This document shows positions 23,190 to 37,500 of a DNA stretch of 64,000 nucleotides, in pieces. Location of the stretch: positions 1,728,650-1,792,649 of the forward strand of contig NC_085094.1 of assembly GCF_963422355.1 (NCBI RefSeq), given 5' to 3'. The notes beneath the pieces were generated by a model. The model was not told where the DNA came from, did no database searches, and saw only the letters and a list, made by a program, of their open reading frames with translations. This DNA comes from Corticium candelabrum (Eukaryota > Porifera > Homoscleromorpha > Homosclerophorida > Plakinidae). Each line of letters starts with the position of its first letter. Position 1 is the stretch's first letter. Position numbers and translations under genes: made by a program.

Positions 23190-25920
23190 CTGCAAAAGGT
23201 TAGCCAAGTATAAACAGCTAGCTTGCAATGCAATGCAACAGTGTGTGTTGAGCTCACTTTCATTTGTTGCTCATAGCCTGTAAGTCCAGTTTCTTCATCG
23301 GTACTATAGAGTTTCTTCATGCGGGCTCTTAGGTTGTATGGTGCAACGCCTGTGTTATTGCATAGAATGTACTCCAGCACAGCATCATGGCAAAAAATGT
23401 ATTGATCCTGTCCAGTCAGTACACTGCGCTCATATACAACTTGTGGCGATATACTGCCTTACCTCGGTTTGGACCATTGATGGTCGATTTTCCCTCATTG
23501 CGGTAATGCAGCTAAAAATATCTGCTTGATTTTCCATTTCTAATCTCTTCAGGGAGTAATCCACAGCAATGAATGTTCCAGTTCGTCCGACTCCAGCGCT
23601 GTAGTGCAGTGTGAACAAGTCAACTGTAAGATAACAATCACTGTATCTGCAGTGTTATACCTGCAGTGAACAACAGCGGGGCTTCTTTCGTCAAATTTTT
23701 CGTGGTGTGATCTAACAAGTTTGATCAAACTCAGTAATGATGTTGGATATTTAGGAACCCCGTGATCTGGCCAGCCAGTGAAATGAAAGTGCATTACAGT
23801 TCTTCCTGTATCGCATCCATCCTAGAAAACTTTGTGACAGTTTGTCGTTTAAGTAAGGATAGACTTGTTTGCCATACCCGCTCAAGGACCAGAGTTCGAA
23901 CGTCAAACTCAGATACTGACATTACTCGTGAGACGCGAACCGTAATATCTTTGAAAACACTGACGTCATCTGGCCAGTACTTTGAGCATTTTGCCTGTCA
24001 AATGTGTCACTCAGGTACAAGGCGATCAACACTTTTAGAATTTGCTACTGAAACACTGACTTCTTACCTTTCCTTTTTCTTCTAAGTTTGTCACCATGAC
24101 AATACTCTTGATATTTTTCTCCCATACCATTCTCCAGAAATCGTACACAGTGTTATCAATCGGTCCCTGAGCAGCTATGTAACCCTTTGGAGCATCAGGC
24201 CCCTATAAAGGTATGACCACATTTGACATCAAATTCATTGAAGAATGTTTGTCATACTGTCAACCATACGTCCATGAAGGAAGCGTTGATGTAGTCTGTG
24301 CCAGAAGTTCCTTCAAGAACAACTCTACTGTGATCATCTAGACACACAAAGTCTAGTTACGAGCAAAATGATGTTGTATGATTGTGCCACACATACAGGG
24401 AACAATATTTCCGTATCTGTTCTTGTTTCTATTGATTTCAAGTCTTGCAGCAGTGCAGGATTGATTGCTACCTCTACCCAGCATCTGTCAAATGTTGAAT
24501 TTGCTGTCAAGCAAATATTACATAGAAACTAATTCGCTTACTGAATACTGGCTGGAGAAGCCCCAGTTTGAGTTAGCATGCATCTCTGCAACATAGTTTT
24601 CAAACTCTTCACCAGAAACCGGCCTAGGACCTAAAAAGTCTTGGCATTGTAGTTTACAGTTTCTCTGCATTTGATGAATTTTTATACCGTGTAACGGCAT
24701 TTGTATTTCAAGTTTTATTTGGCATCTGGCTGTGCCTGCAACGTTTGTAGCATGGCAATCATATGTGCCATAGTCCGTGCCACGAACATCTGCAATTTCT
24801 AGCCAGCCGTTTCCGAGGATCCTGTATCGCTCAGAATATGCAGGAATTTCTTGTCCCTGGAAACGCCATGTCACTCTCGGTGAAGGCGCACCATCAACGT
24901 CAACTTTCAACAGTGTCACTTCTCCCAAGATAGATGAAACTTTATCATCAGTTGCCGTCAGTGTTGGACCGTCGAACACTTAACAAATTTACATTTAGTA
25001 AATATACTATATATTCATGAATTACAGTTTATGATATAACCATCTAATTCAGTTCCTGAAAGTCCTTGCTTTGCACGCGTAACTTTTCTGCAAGCATAAA
25101 TATTTGTTTTCGCTTGTTATTTTTATAACGTTGTCAGGTACCTTTTCCAGATGATAACTATAAGAATGATTACCAAGATAACAATAATTAGGACAACAAT
25201 AGTAGCAACAATCGGTGCAAGAGAGCTTTTCGTTTCACTAGGTAAACCTATACAGATACCAATAGTTGCAAGTACTTACTCTTGCTATGGAATTGGATTA
25301 AGTCTTACTTATGGTTAATGCTTCGCTTGTGCTCCAAAGCTGAAACAAATGGAAACAAACGTTTATATCAGTATCGATGAGTTTATGAGTGCCTTATTAC
25401 CTTGTCATCGTCTTTGGAGATTGCCCTGATACTGTAGGCGTAATCAAAACCTCGTTCTAGTGGACCATTGTAAAACCCGTTGTGTTCTTTCTCGTCTCCA
25501 ATAGTAAATTCGTTTGAAAGTTGGGCATAGTTAATTCGTGCTGCAATGTAGGGTGTGTTCAGAGGTATTGGAGTGGAATAAGGAGCCATGGCATCGTTGA
25601 AATTTACAGTCGAATGTGTTGCACCAGTGCGAAGCTTAGCCACTAAAATTTCAACAAATCTACAAAAATTGTGATATTTATATTTTGAAAGACGAGGCTT
25701 GATTTATATATTGTACCCAATTTCTCCGTTGATAGTAGAAGGCTGAGTAATGTGAACTTTGATTGAGTTTCCTGCAATAGTTTCATTTGATGGGGGTAGT
25801 TGAGGTTCCACTGGCGCTAAATTTACAGAAAAGTATTATAAAATGAGATCCGGTGTCTTGCATAGGCCGGATCTAGATACACACATCAGCGCAAAAATGC
25901 ACATGCAAACGCACACATTC

Positions 25921-25985
<65 letters not shown>

Positions 25986-28900
25986 TGCATACACGCACTC
26001 ACTCACTCACGCACGTATACCTTGAGAGTGCGGCGATATCTCTATTAACTTATATTATCTTGTAGTACATGGTCGGCTGGTCAACATGGCATTTATTGTC
26101 CGAAGACGGAAGGGGTTCAATTTCGAGATTATTGACGGAGCCGCAGGCAAGGTCAGTTATTGAGGTGATGAGCTCTGTTTTAGAAGGTGACATTAATGCC
26201 ATGTGTGTTGACCGTCGATGACCATGCCACAAATGATTTATTGTATGGGCGTGGTTTGTAGCTGTGATCAGTAGATGCATGTCCTCCCTAGTTTGGAGCT
26301 GCATTGTCGTTAAAAACAAGCAATGCCAAGCTGTTTGTGATTCTAACATACGAAATTACCTTCGCGCTGTTTGGGGAGGGTGGTGGGTGGTGTGGTGGAT
26401 GCTATAGTACTGTGTCTTGGGAGTGTTTGGTATAATAGCCAAATGCTTAATTAATCAGTTTGTGAGATTTTGTAAGGGTAACAGGCCTTTAACGCAATTT
26501 GCTAAAATATAATGTTTACTCTAAAATATATACATTCTGGTATATTCTGATATCAAAACGGTTTGGGACTTTGATGTACCTTCATTTGATCTCTAGACGA
26601 GCGATGCGACTGAATTATTTAATTTGTTAACCACGCCCATCGAATAAACACACTACATTCTTGTAAAAGGACGCATATTATGTTTTCGAAATCGTACCTG
26701 CAATTTTAGTTTTGGTTGAAAATTTGTTGCTGCTAGGTCCAGATCCCTTGATAGTGTAGGCTACAACTGACACTTCATAATCAACATCAGGTTGCAGATT
26801 TGAAATCAACTTAGCAAAGTCGCCGTTGGGAAGACTCTGAGTGACATCGAATGTTTCGTTTACTGTAACAAACTTTGTTTGCCGTTGCTCAATGTAGCTT
26901 TTACTTCCCAAAATATGTATCTAATCCAAACACACAATTTTAGCAAGTAAGTATCTTACCTCATTCAATGCCTCAACTCTTATTAATTAATCTTGGTTGT
27001 TGTCATTATCATAAAGCAAGAGATATTATCGTAAGTAATGTCACGTTCAGTAGCCAGTTTGTGATAGACTAAATCATACCTTATAACGTATGATGTTTCC
27101 TCTTTTTTCCATTGGCTCTTCCCACGATAACTGAAGAGATCTAGCTGTTATGTTTGATGCTTGTAGCGATAATGGTTTACTTGGAACTGATAAAGACAGC
27201 TAAGAATTTGCAACAGCATTCTCTAGAACAAGATACGAACTCACTTCCTTGATCCGTTACTCCAAACTGCTCCTGACTGAGATTACCAGGTCTTTTTGTA
27301 AAAGCTTGTACCTGTCAAAACAATTTTTAAGAAATTCTAATGATGCGTGGAAACTGACCGTACTTGAACTGTGTATTTAGTGAACGCAATCAATCCACTG
27401 ATTTCTGCTCTCTTACTTGTAGCATTGACTGTCAGTTGTTGTAGACTTTCATTGCCTTTCCCACTACTATCTCGATAGAATATCTTGTAATTCCGTATGT
27501 TGCCATTTCTTAAGGCAGGTGGTTTCCATTTAACAGTCAGACGATATGGGTCGTTTGAGACCAGTTCTACAGAGACGTCGAGTGGTGCAGAAGGTGCTGG
27601 AAGAGCACAAACAAAGAGCAAATGCAAAGATAACAAAAATATCATTATTAGCATATTTACCATCTTCTAAAGTTTTTATCTGAATAGATTCGCTTTTTGG
27701 TCCTTCAAGTTCTTCATTGTCTACTATGTTGACGGCAGTAACAAAGAGTACGTAGCTTGTAAATTTTTGGAGATTTGTGATATTTGTAGACAGTTCGTCT
27801 CTAATTACGATCTCCTTATCAACTGATGACGAATTATAGTAGACTCGATAGAACGAAATATTTCCATTTGGATTTTCTGGCGGTTTCCATGAAATTGAAA
27901 TACCCGTAGATGAAAAAACTTCAACAGATACAATAGTAGCTTGGCTGGGTGCTAAAGACATTGCAATTGTTGAAAGTTGCTAAATTGATCTTTTCTATAT
28001 TTTACCAGCAGCAATAGTCGTTGCAAAATAGTTGTCACTGGAAGGACTCACACCGATATCGTTGACGGCTTGTATGTTGATGGAATAGCGAGTGAAAGGT
28101 TTGAGAGAAGACACAACTAAAATAGTAGATGAGATGTCATTCAATCGTAAAGCATAACGTTTGGTTGGGTCGTTCGTAGCATTGACATAAATGACGTAAT
28201 GAGTGATATCGCTGTGTTGATCAAATGGTTTCTTCCACTTTATTGTAATATTTGTTGCAGTCCTATTTACCACAGTCACTTTTTCTACTTGAACTGGAGG
28301 ACCTGAACAAGGTCACGAGTTAATTAAATGTAGAACAGCATGCTGATTTGATATTTCTTGCCTTTGACTGTAACACTTGTGGCGTTTGAGATCGTATTTC
28401 CTACTGCATTGGATGCATGACAATAATATGTTCCAGAATCGTTGACAAAACTGTGACTGAATGTAATCTCAAGATTGAATGTAGGTTCTACATACGTGTC
28501 TGTCACGTGTATTCTTTTTGTGTCTACATCAACATCACGCTTTTGTTCACTGTCGTATTTCTTCCACTGCCATTGCACGGTTGGACGGGGTTTGCTTTTA
28601 CCCACACATTTTAAACTGAAAGACGTATTGTTGTTGGTCTGAAGAATAACTGACTTTGGGCTAGCTGATACTTCAGGAAGATCTGTTAACAATAGGCGAT
28701 ACATTTTTAGTAATTACACACAAGTACAAGGTCAACCATTAGACATACAAAACACGTCAAGCTCTGCCGTTTGCGACTTCTGTGATCCCACCTCATTAGT
28801 AGCAACACATCTGTATTTCCCGATGTACGATCGTGATACGTGTTTTAATTTTAAGAATGACATCGTAGTAACGTTTTGACTGCTGTTTGTAATGATGACT

Positions 28901-31900
28901 GTTTCAGTGCTCTCGATTTCCGATGAGTTGCGTAACCATCTAATAGTAGGTGGAGGTCTACCAACTGCAGAGCAGTTAAGGCTTGCCTGAGAGTTTTCAG
29001 TAAATTCAACATTTTCTGGTTCTTTAGTAAAGTGAGGTGACACTGCAACATTTAATTTGTAAATCTATTGTATCGCAAAAATATACAGGCACTTTTTACC
29101 GTTTACAGTAAGGTTTCTTTGCAGAACGTCTTTTTCGTTTGTGAGATTTGTTTGACATGAATACGAACCGGACTCATTTACTGTAACGTTTTGGATTGTA
29201 AATTCCATTAGTAGAGATGTCTTGCCATTAGCAATTTGATTTCCACTTAGCGAGGTTTCATTTCTTGATAGAAAGATAGTGTTGGCTACTTTAGTGACTT
29301 GAATAGAAGGCAGCGGGTAACCGTAAATCCAGCAACCCAAAGTTAATGATTGACCGTACATGACGTTAGGTGAATATGATCCTACTACTACTGGTCCATC
29401 AACACGAAGAGCAACTACCTCATATAAAAACAATGGCGACAAATAGATTTGTAGAATAACGTAATATGACCGTTTGGGCGCTTACCGTTAACAGTAGCGT
29501 TGACTACCCTTGTTCCAAAAGTGTTACTGGCTGTACAATAGTACGTTCCCCCATGTTTGGACGCATTAACGTTTACAATTTCAATAGAACTTTTTATCGA
29601 TGTATTTCCTTTTACCTCTGGTTTGGCAGTAACCGTTTTCCGTCCTTGAAACGACCATTTAATATGCGGAATTGGATAACCGGTGGCCTTGCACGTGATG
29701 GTTACGTTCTCTCCCCACATTGCTTTAACTGGATCACTGGAAATGATTTGGGCGTCACTGCGTACTAAAGATCAACTATATAATTATAGAATATATATAT
29801 ATTAATAATTTTAAGGTTCGCTGTCTCACCCGAATATCGAACACTGTCTGAAACGTTTGTCAGAGGCTTTGGATATGAACGTCGAGTCGCGACATCAGAT
29901 TTCGTTATGCAACGATAGTCACCAGCAGACAAGATGGAATTCTGCAATTTTACTCTGCTGCTTACCGTATGCATAGTTTCATTGAGAACCGTATCTGTCT
30001 GTTCGCTAACAAAATTGTAGGGTTGTCCATTTAGACTTTTTTGCCAAAGAATTTGAGGCGTAGGATATCCTGCAGCAATGCACTCAAGTATTTGAAAATC
30101 TTTGAACAGATTTGTATCGTCACTTGGACCTTGCTTGATAAAAGGATAAACTGTGCAATGTAAACATATATTTGATTAAGACCTTGTATATGTATTTTCT
30201 TGTAACTGTTCTTACTGTTGACAGTAGCTTGTGCCGTTGCCTCGACATTCGAGTTTTCATAATAAACTCGACATGAAACGTTTCCCGCATTTTCAAGCTT
30301 CCAGGTAAATGAAATTTTAAGTTCGGCGTTATATCTATATTGTTTAGCCTTCTTTTTCAATACTCGTGAAGGTAAAATCATTCCTTTTGCGGTTTCTATC
30401 GTAACGTTTGGTTGAGAAGTTGCCTCAAAACCGCATTTTAGTACATTTTTGTTTTTAGGTGTCGTCTGGCCAGAAAACACGCTCATTCCGTCAAAAGTTA
30501 TGAGTGGATTCAAAACTACACATAAAATTGGAAAATATTACAGTGCACACGCATACAAACACGGTTATTTCGTAATATAAGAATAATATCTCTCACCTCG
30601 TATGCTGACATTTGAATAAATTCTTTCGTTACTTTCGCCGGTGTGCGCTTCGCACACGAACTGTTTTTCTGCATCCGTGAAGTGTAGTTTGTCGATAGTA
30701 AAATCAAGTGTGTTTCCGTCCGTGCGATTATGTTTTACTAGTCTATTTGACTTGTCGTCCGATATCCAGCGTAGCACGTGCTCACTTTTTCCTGAGACTG
30801 AACATGATAATTTGAGTGGTTCGCCTACCAACCCATTGTAAATTGACTTGAATGAGTCGAATTCAATGTCGCCTGTTCAGCAAACATAGTAAATCACGCG
30901 TTAGTAAACCGCGTGTTGACATCAACTTACTGCGGAGAGTTAAGGACACCGATTTCGTGTCGGAGAATATTTTGTTATCTATGGTACTGTTGGCAGTACA
31001 AAAATACTTTCCTTTGTGTGACCAATAGACTTTTCCAAGGGAAAGATCGTGTCTAGTTGTAGTTCTGTTAACGTTATAGACAGGTGATACAAATGCAGAC
31101 AGGTTTTCATCTTCACGATACCAATATACATCAGGTGGAGGAAATCCAACAACGATGCAGGACACAGAGGTGACGTTGGTATGTACCGTAACATTTAGAA
31201 TGTTAGGATCAATGCGTACAATTCGTGGTTTTACTATAAAAGAGCAGATTTCCGTATTGAATATAATGCCATACAAATTTCTAACAATATACTTTTACAT
31301 ACCGAATACCGTGACACTTTCTACAGCTGTTCCAATACTGCTGTTTGCAACGCATGTGTATTTACCTCCGTCTTGTTCCGTGAAAACCAGTGAACTAGAA
31401 TTGTAGTTAGGAATTTCATTGTTTGGCCATCTGCTGCCGTTCGGAAATATCCAGGTAACTGTTGGCGTGGGTAGTCCAGTTGCTGAACATTTAATCTCAT
31501 TGATTTTCTCCTTGTCGATAACATGTTCACAACAAGGTCGTATGTTGATGGAAGGTTTCACTAAAAATGGAGTCACAAGTGTAGAAATGTTACAAATATT
31601 TGGTAATCTAGTGCTCTTGCAAATGCACTTGCAAACTCCGCTATTTCAGTAAATGAGTTATGGTGTTGATTTGTACGTTTGGAAACAAGCTGTAGTCTTA
31701 AGTTTAGTGTTTTCGTTATTGGCCGTTGGGGCGTGTACTACTGATAGTTTCCAGGTACGTCTGCACATGCGCTATAGTTTCTAACACAATTCTTTTCCCC
31801 AAGCCAAATTGTTTTTTACACAGCTCAACTTCTAACAGTCTATTATATCTATACGATTCAAGTACGGTAGCTAATTTTCTACAAATCTGTTGAGCTAATT

Positions 31901-34539
31901 TGTTTCAAAGTAATGCAAAGTAAACTTTCTCACTTCTTGTGTAAGATTCGCTAGTACTGGAGAGGTGGTATGATCTGTTGTGGATAATGTCTTGGAAGAT
32001 TGCAGTTTGGTGATTGAATTGACGATCCTGGATTGCTTGTAATACAGTCACTCATGGTCTGTTGCAAAAGTTTTCTGGAAACACCCCAAAGTAGCAAATA
32101 GTTCAGGTGTAATATTTTAGGGAATCGATAGTTTCAATAATTGAGTGTCCTGTGGTATTGGTTCATTAATCTACTAGCGTAACGGAAGGACATCACAATA
32201 AGTGGTGGTTGCTTCGCGAGAAGCTCACTTTTAACAAGCTGAATTGACTTCCGGTCTGTCTGTCCGTATGTCTGTTTCTTTCTACGTTTATTCAGCTATG
32301 AGCCTAGAAAAAAGAGACTTTGTAAAAGTCACGAGTCTTGGCGAGTAGCGTACTCCAAACGTATAAGGCTAAACCGACTTCCGGTCTGGGGACTATGTGT
32401 CTGGCTGGCTGGCTGGCTGGCTGGTTGGCTAGCTGGCTGGCTGGCTATGTCTGTCACGCTACAGGAATGTGCCACTCCTCCTTAGTGTGGCCCAATCACG
32501 AAGCATTAATTCCTTTATGTCGTACGTGGCAACCAAAGACAATAGACGAACAGCCAACCGTAGGCGCGAAACTTCCTTGAGAGAGTTTTCGTCCAGAACG
32601 GTATAATTCATGTTTGCGATTGTCAGGAATTGTCGGAAATAAACAAAAGAACTTACCTGTCTGCAACTGCTGACCCGAAATCGATCGCTTTCTTTGTTTT
32701 ACGATATTTATACCGGAATCTAACATTACGTAAGAAGAGATTTATATCCCGTATATGATGACACTACTTACGACTACAGACTATTGACTACAGACTATTT
32801 ACGGACTTTGCGGTTACGCGAAACGACAGTCGCTATGTAAGATATTAAATACATTTTACAAGTAGCACGTCTAGAAAGAAAATAACGTGTATATTCATAA
32901 TTCTTCGCGACAATTACTCCTCCTAGCCTACGCGGTGTTCAGGACATTGAAGGCTCATAGCTGTAGAAGCGACGGTGTAAACACAGCTTCCATTACTAGT
33001 TTAACTATTAGCCTAGAAGAAAAGGGACTTTGTAAAAGTCACGAGACTTGGCGAGTAGCGTACTCTAAACGTATAGAGCTGAACCGACTTCCGGTCTGGG
33101 GACTATGTGGCTGGCTGGCTGGCTGGTTATGTCTGTCACGCTACAGGAATGTGCCACGCCTCCTTAGTGTGGCCCAATCACGAAGCATTAGTTCCTTTAT
33201 GTTGTACGTGGCAACCAGAGACAATGGACGCACAGCCAATCGCACGCGCGAAACTTTCATGACAGAGTTTTATTACCAGAACGGTGTAATTTATGTTTGC
33301 GATTGCTAGGACCTGTCGGAAATATATAACAGAATTCACATGTCTGCAACTGCTGACCCAAAATCGATCGCTTTCTTGGTTTTACGATATTTATACGGGA
33401 ATCTAACATTACGTAACCAGTAGAGATTTTATGTTCCATATACGATGGCTTTACTTACGACTACGGACTTTGAGGTCACACGAAACGACAGTCGCTATGT
33501 AGGATTTTAAATACATTTTTTAGGTAGCACGTCTAGAAAGAAAATAGAGTGTGTATTCGTAATTCTTTGCGACAATTACTCCTCCCAGCGTACATGCTGT
33601 TCCGGACTTTGAAGGCTCATAGCTGTAGAAGCGACGGTGTAAACACAGCTTCAATTACTAGTATGTACGCTTGTAAGGGTGTGTCACGCTTGGGGATTTT
33701 TTAAGCCAATCATCGGTCCTTTTAAGTAGTCAGCGTAAATCACTCTCGGGAATTGTTGAACTAATCAGCAGTCCTTTAGGACATCAACAATAAATGACGT
33801 AATAATCCCGCGCAGTATGATATAAATGCTGAGATAGCAAAAACATTAATAAGGTCAAACCATCATCAAACTGAAAAGCGCAGAGTAAAGTTCAGGTAAT
33901 CGTTGTACGCGTCTGTTACATTTTTTACAGAAGAATCGCAGAACAAACGAATTCATTGTTCTTCAAGAAGCCAAGCGAAGGTCCCATGGGACCATGCATG
34001 CAGCGTTGCGCACGACCAGCATGCATCTTCCGCGATCTTCAAGAGAGCAATATGTTTTAGCTGTAAGTAGGACTGATGATGAACGATCGACGTCGTCTTG
34101 AAACGATGATTTGTAGGAAACGTAGCGCTGCTTTCTTCTGGATTCGGTCACTACACAGTATTTCCCATGTAACTAAGAGACGTACGAGATCAATCTCTAT
34201 TATCGGAACGAAAGCAGCGGCTCAACGAAAGCATGCTAATCGAGATCACCTCAGTAGTTAACTTTAAGTGATGCAAGAGCACTTACATGCAAAATTGAGA
34301 ACTAACGTGGATAAGGCAAGCCCGCTCCGTGCAAGAGTTACGCATGTGCATGTGCTGAGTTCGAAATAGTGTGGATGATATTTTAATTTAGTTAATTATC
34401 TTTAGTCACATCGACGCATTCCTGTGTTTTCAGCGAATTACTGTACATTTCTAGCAACAAGCTAATGATTAATTAATGATAATTACAATAGATAATAAAA
34501 TTTACATTGATATTCACAATAAACACAAGCGCGCGCACA

Positions 34540-34594
<55 letters not shown>

Positions 34595-37500
34595 GCACGC
34601 ACACGCACACGCATACGGGTTCGTAGCTCTGAAGCGTCCAGTAGAACATAGCTTCATTTACTATTTGGAGGTGCTGAGTGAGGTTGAAAGATTATCTATA
34701 CTAAGAATTAAGAAGGGAAGCAGTTGATTCACACGCTTTACCACGTGACAATTCCTAGTGGAATTTGAATTTTAGTAATTTTTGGACCTGAGCATTGACG
34801 GCTATTTCTAGGCTCTACTATGGCATGCGGTATTCTTTGGCAAATACGTTGTCACCTGTGGTAGAGATCGCAGGATGACTCTTGCTTTGCTGGAACGATT
34901 AACATTTCTGTGGCTTGATCACAGTGACATTTAAGGATGGGTGAATATGATCTAACCGACTGTAAAATGAGCGTCCCCTAAGAAAGTCGCAAGATTATTG
35001 CCTTGTTGTGGTCATCCTGTAACGTAGAATCCAGGCTGCTAACTGAGGAAAGGATCAATGTAAGGTGGATTTTACAATCTCGAAAGATTGAGCAGCTCTT
35101 TCTGTTTTCCTGTTAGAAACAGGATGGAAACATGACTCCTGACTTGCCGAATGCCATTAGGTTGTAAAACAGTGTCAAAGCTTTGAATGGCTGTGCATTA
35201 TCTGAGACGAGCTCAGAAATAGCCTACGGATGGCTAGTGTTTATAGAGTTGATGTTGATTGCGAGCGAACGAGGCGAGCGAATTTCTCTGATGCGTCATA
35301 GAGGTACACTGAATGCCCTTCCGTACCACGTCAGTGCCACACCACCCCTACACCCTGGTTTCGGAATCGATAAATTCGAATTATTCTTTGCTAGTTTTGA
35401 AGAAGGTAAATATAAAATAGCATACGTCATAGAAGTCATCACTGGAAATTTTTCCGGCTGCGTTGCACCACTCTTCACGAAGGACATCTGTTAAAAATTG
35501 AATATTTTCAATAATTCTTTGTTTTTCTTAGTGTGTAAAAATTGACACTTTCCGTTATGTGACGTCTTTCTGTGATTATTGCTATGACAACAATATCGAA
35601 TTAGGCGTAAGCAGCGTCAACTTGTCTAGCTTCTGTTCGTTGTGACAGTTAATGGTGTTCTTGTGACATTTAATGCTGTTTCTAGTCAAGAAATAGCTAA
35701 TATAATGAAAGTCGACATCTGCTAATATCGCCATGGAAACATTGCTTACTTAATGTTAAGCATGGGCGCTTTTTCACCACTCCTACACCCAAGGTACAGC
35801 TGTTACAAATTGATTATTTTGAAAAATTGTTAGTTTTCCTCGATGGATGTAAAATTGACATTTTGTGATTATGGCTATGACAGCAATATTTAATTAGGCG
35901 TAAGCAGCGTTGAGCTATATAGCGTTTGAGTTTTTGTGACAGTTAAACTTACTTAATGCTGTTCGTAGCTAATAATTGGAATATCATCTAGGTTTTTTTT
36001 CTACTCTACAGTTAATCAAACAAGTAAGGTACGTGCTCGCTCGCACAGGTTAGAATGAAATGAGCACCTATTATTATTTTAGCTGTTACTGTATATTGGT
36101 CTTCTGAGGTATTTGCTTAATTGCCCTATTTGGAGTGGGCACAAGCAAGTGGTGATATAGCTCTGAAAAATCAAAGCGAAGATGGTTCCACGGTGTTTCC
36201 GGCCATCTTCAAAAATAAGAATGAGCTTTACATGGTGTTGGGATCTCTGACAAGTTGTGCAAGTTTCTTACCAGATTTTCAATAGTCTCATTAAAGTGGG
36301 ACCACCTCTGGCTATGGTTTTAATACGCGTTACGTCTGAATGCATGCAATATAATTCCTGTAATACTCGTTCCTGATGCATTGAAGGAACAATTATACCT
36401 CATGCTGTTGCAAGTCAAAGACAGGTCTCTTTCTTTGACTGAGAGAGTCCAAAAATATAACTGATGAGAATAATAGCAGAAGAAATCATTTATGCCCAAC
36501 GACTTTCATGCGTTTATTTTTTGGTATCGGTATTGAAAAATGGTGGTTAGAATAAGTATTGTTAAGTTTATACAAAGCAGTTTAAAGAGAACACGTCAAT
36601 TACCGGTTTGTGAAGAGCTTTTCGCTAAAATTCACGAGGCAAAATATTTGAAAACTTTAGAGTCAGCCTCCGGCCTTTGGCAAGTTCCCGAGTGCTTCGA
36701 ACGGACAACGGTCGGTCATCACTCCGTTTGAGCGATATCGTTTCAAATGTTTGCTTTTTGGCATAGCTCCTGGGCCAGAGATGTTACAGAGAATAACGAA
36801 AAAGATATTGAGACGGACATATGGCTGTCACTGTTTTTTTGGGATAGATCACATCGTAGTGTGAGGTTCCGCAAGAGAAGAGAATGGTCTTTGTTTGCGA
36901 TAAGTTTTATCACGCTGTCGCGAACAAGTCTTACGTTTGAACCCTTCCAAGTGTGTTTTTGCGTCGGATGGGGTCAAATACTTTACCCACACACTTATAC
37001 GACGAGGGTGAGAGCAGATGAAGGCAAAGTACGCGCCGTTATAGATTTTGTAGTAGTTTAGTATCTTAGTAACTATAGATGTTAATGACGGCTATTTAGC
37101 AATCCTAACGTTCACGAGAATTAGCGAGTTTGTGTTAATCCACTTTGTGTTGTCTTCCCTTTAACTGGACAATTCTCTGTGTCTCCTCGCTACAGACTGG
37201 CGCTGCGAACCGTTTGTGTTGCGCTACGGAGTAATAGCAAAGCCGCTCCTAGGATTCAAGAAACTTGAGAGACTTTGTAAATTGATTGGCTCGTTCAAAG
37301 AAGAGGCAAACGAAGACTCCCTTTGACGCTTTGACAGCTGGGTAAGATACTTCTTCAAATTTTCTATGCAGTTGACAAACATGATCATATATACTATCAA
37401 TGAAGCAACTATAAACGAAACCTACTCACTAAGTGCCTTTATGAAGAGCTACGCCTTCGCTTGGAGCATTCTATTCTTTTGAAAGAGTTTAATGAATATA

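Noticed and set aside
31303..31560. This Ig exon as the first exon of a separate receptor gene
   Set aside because: I found no signal-peptide exon in the 9.9 kb upstream, and its phase joins exactly to the exon at 41438; one gene is simpler, though not proven.
35183..35494. 103-codon plus ORF in the large RPTP intron
   Set aside because: No domain, no splice-compatible partner and overlapping minus-strand frame; composition looks random.
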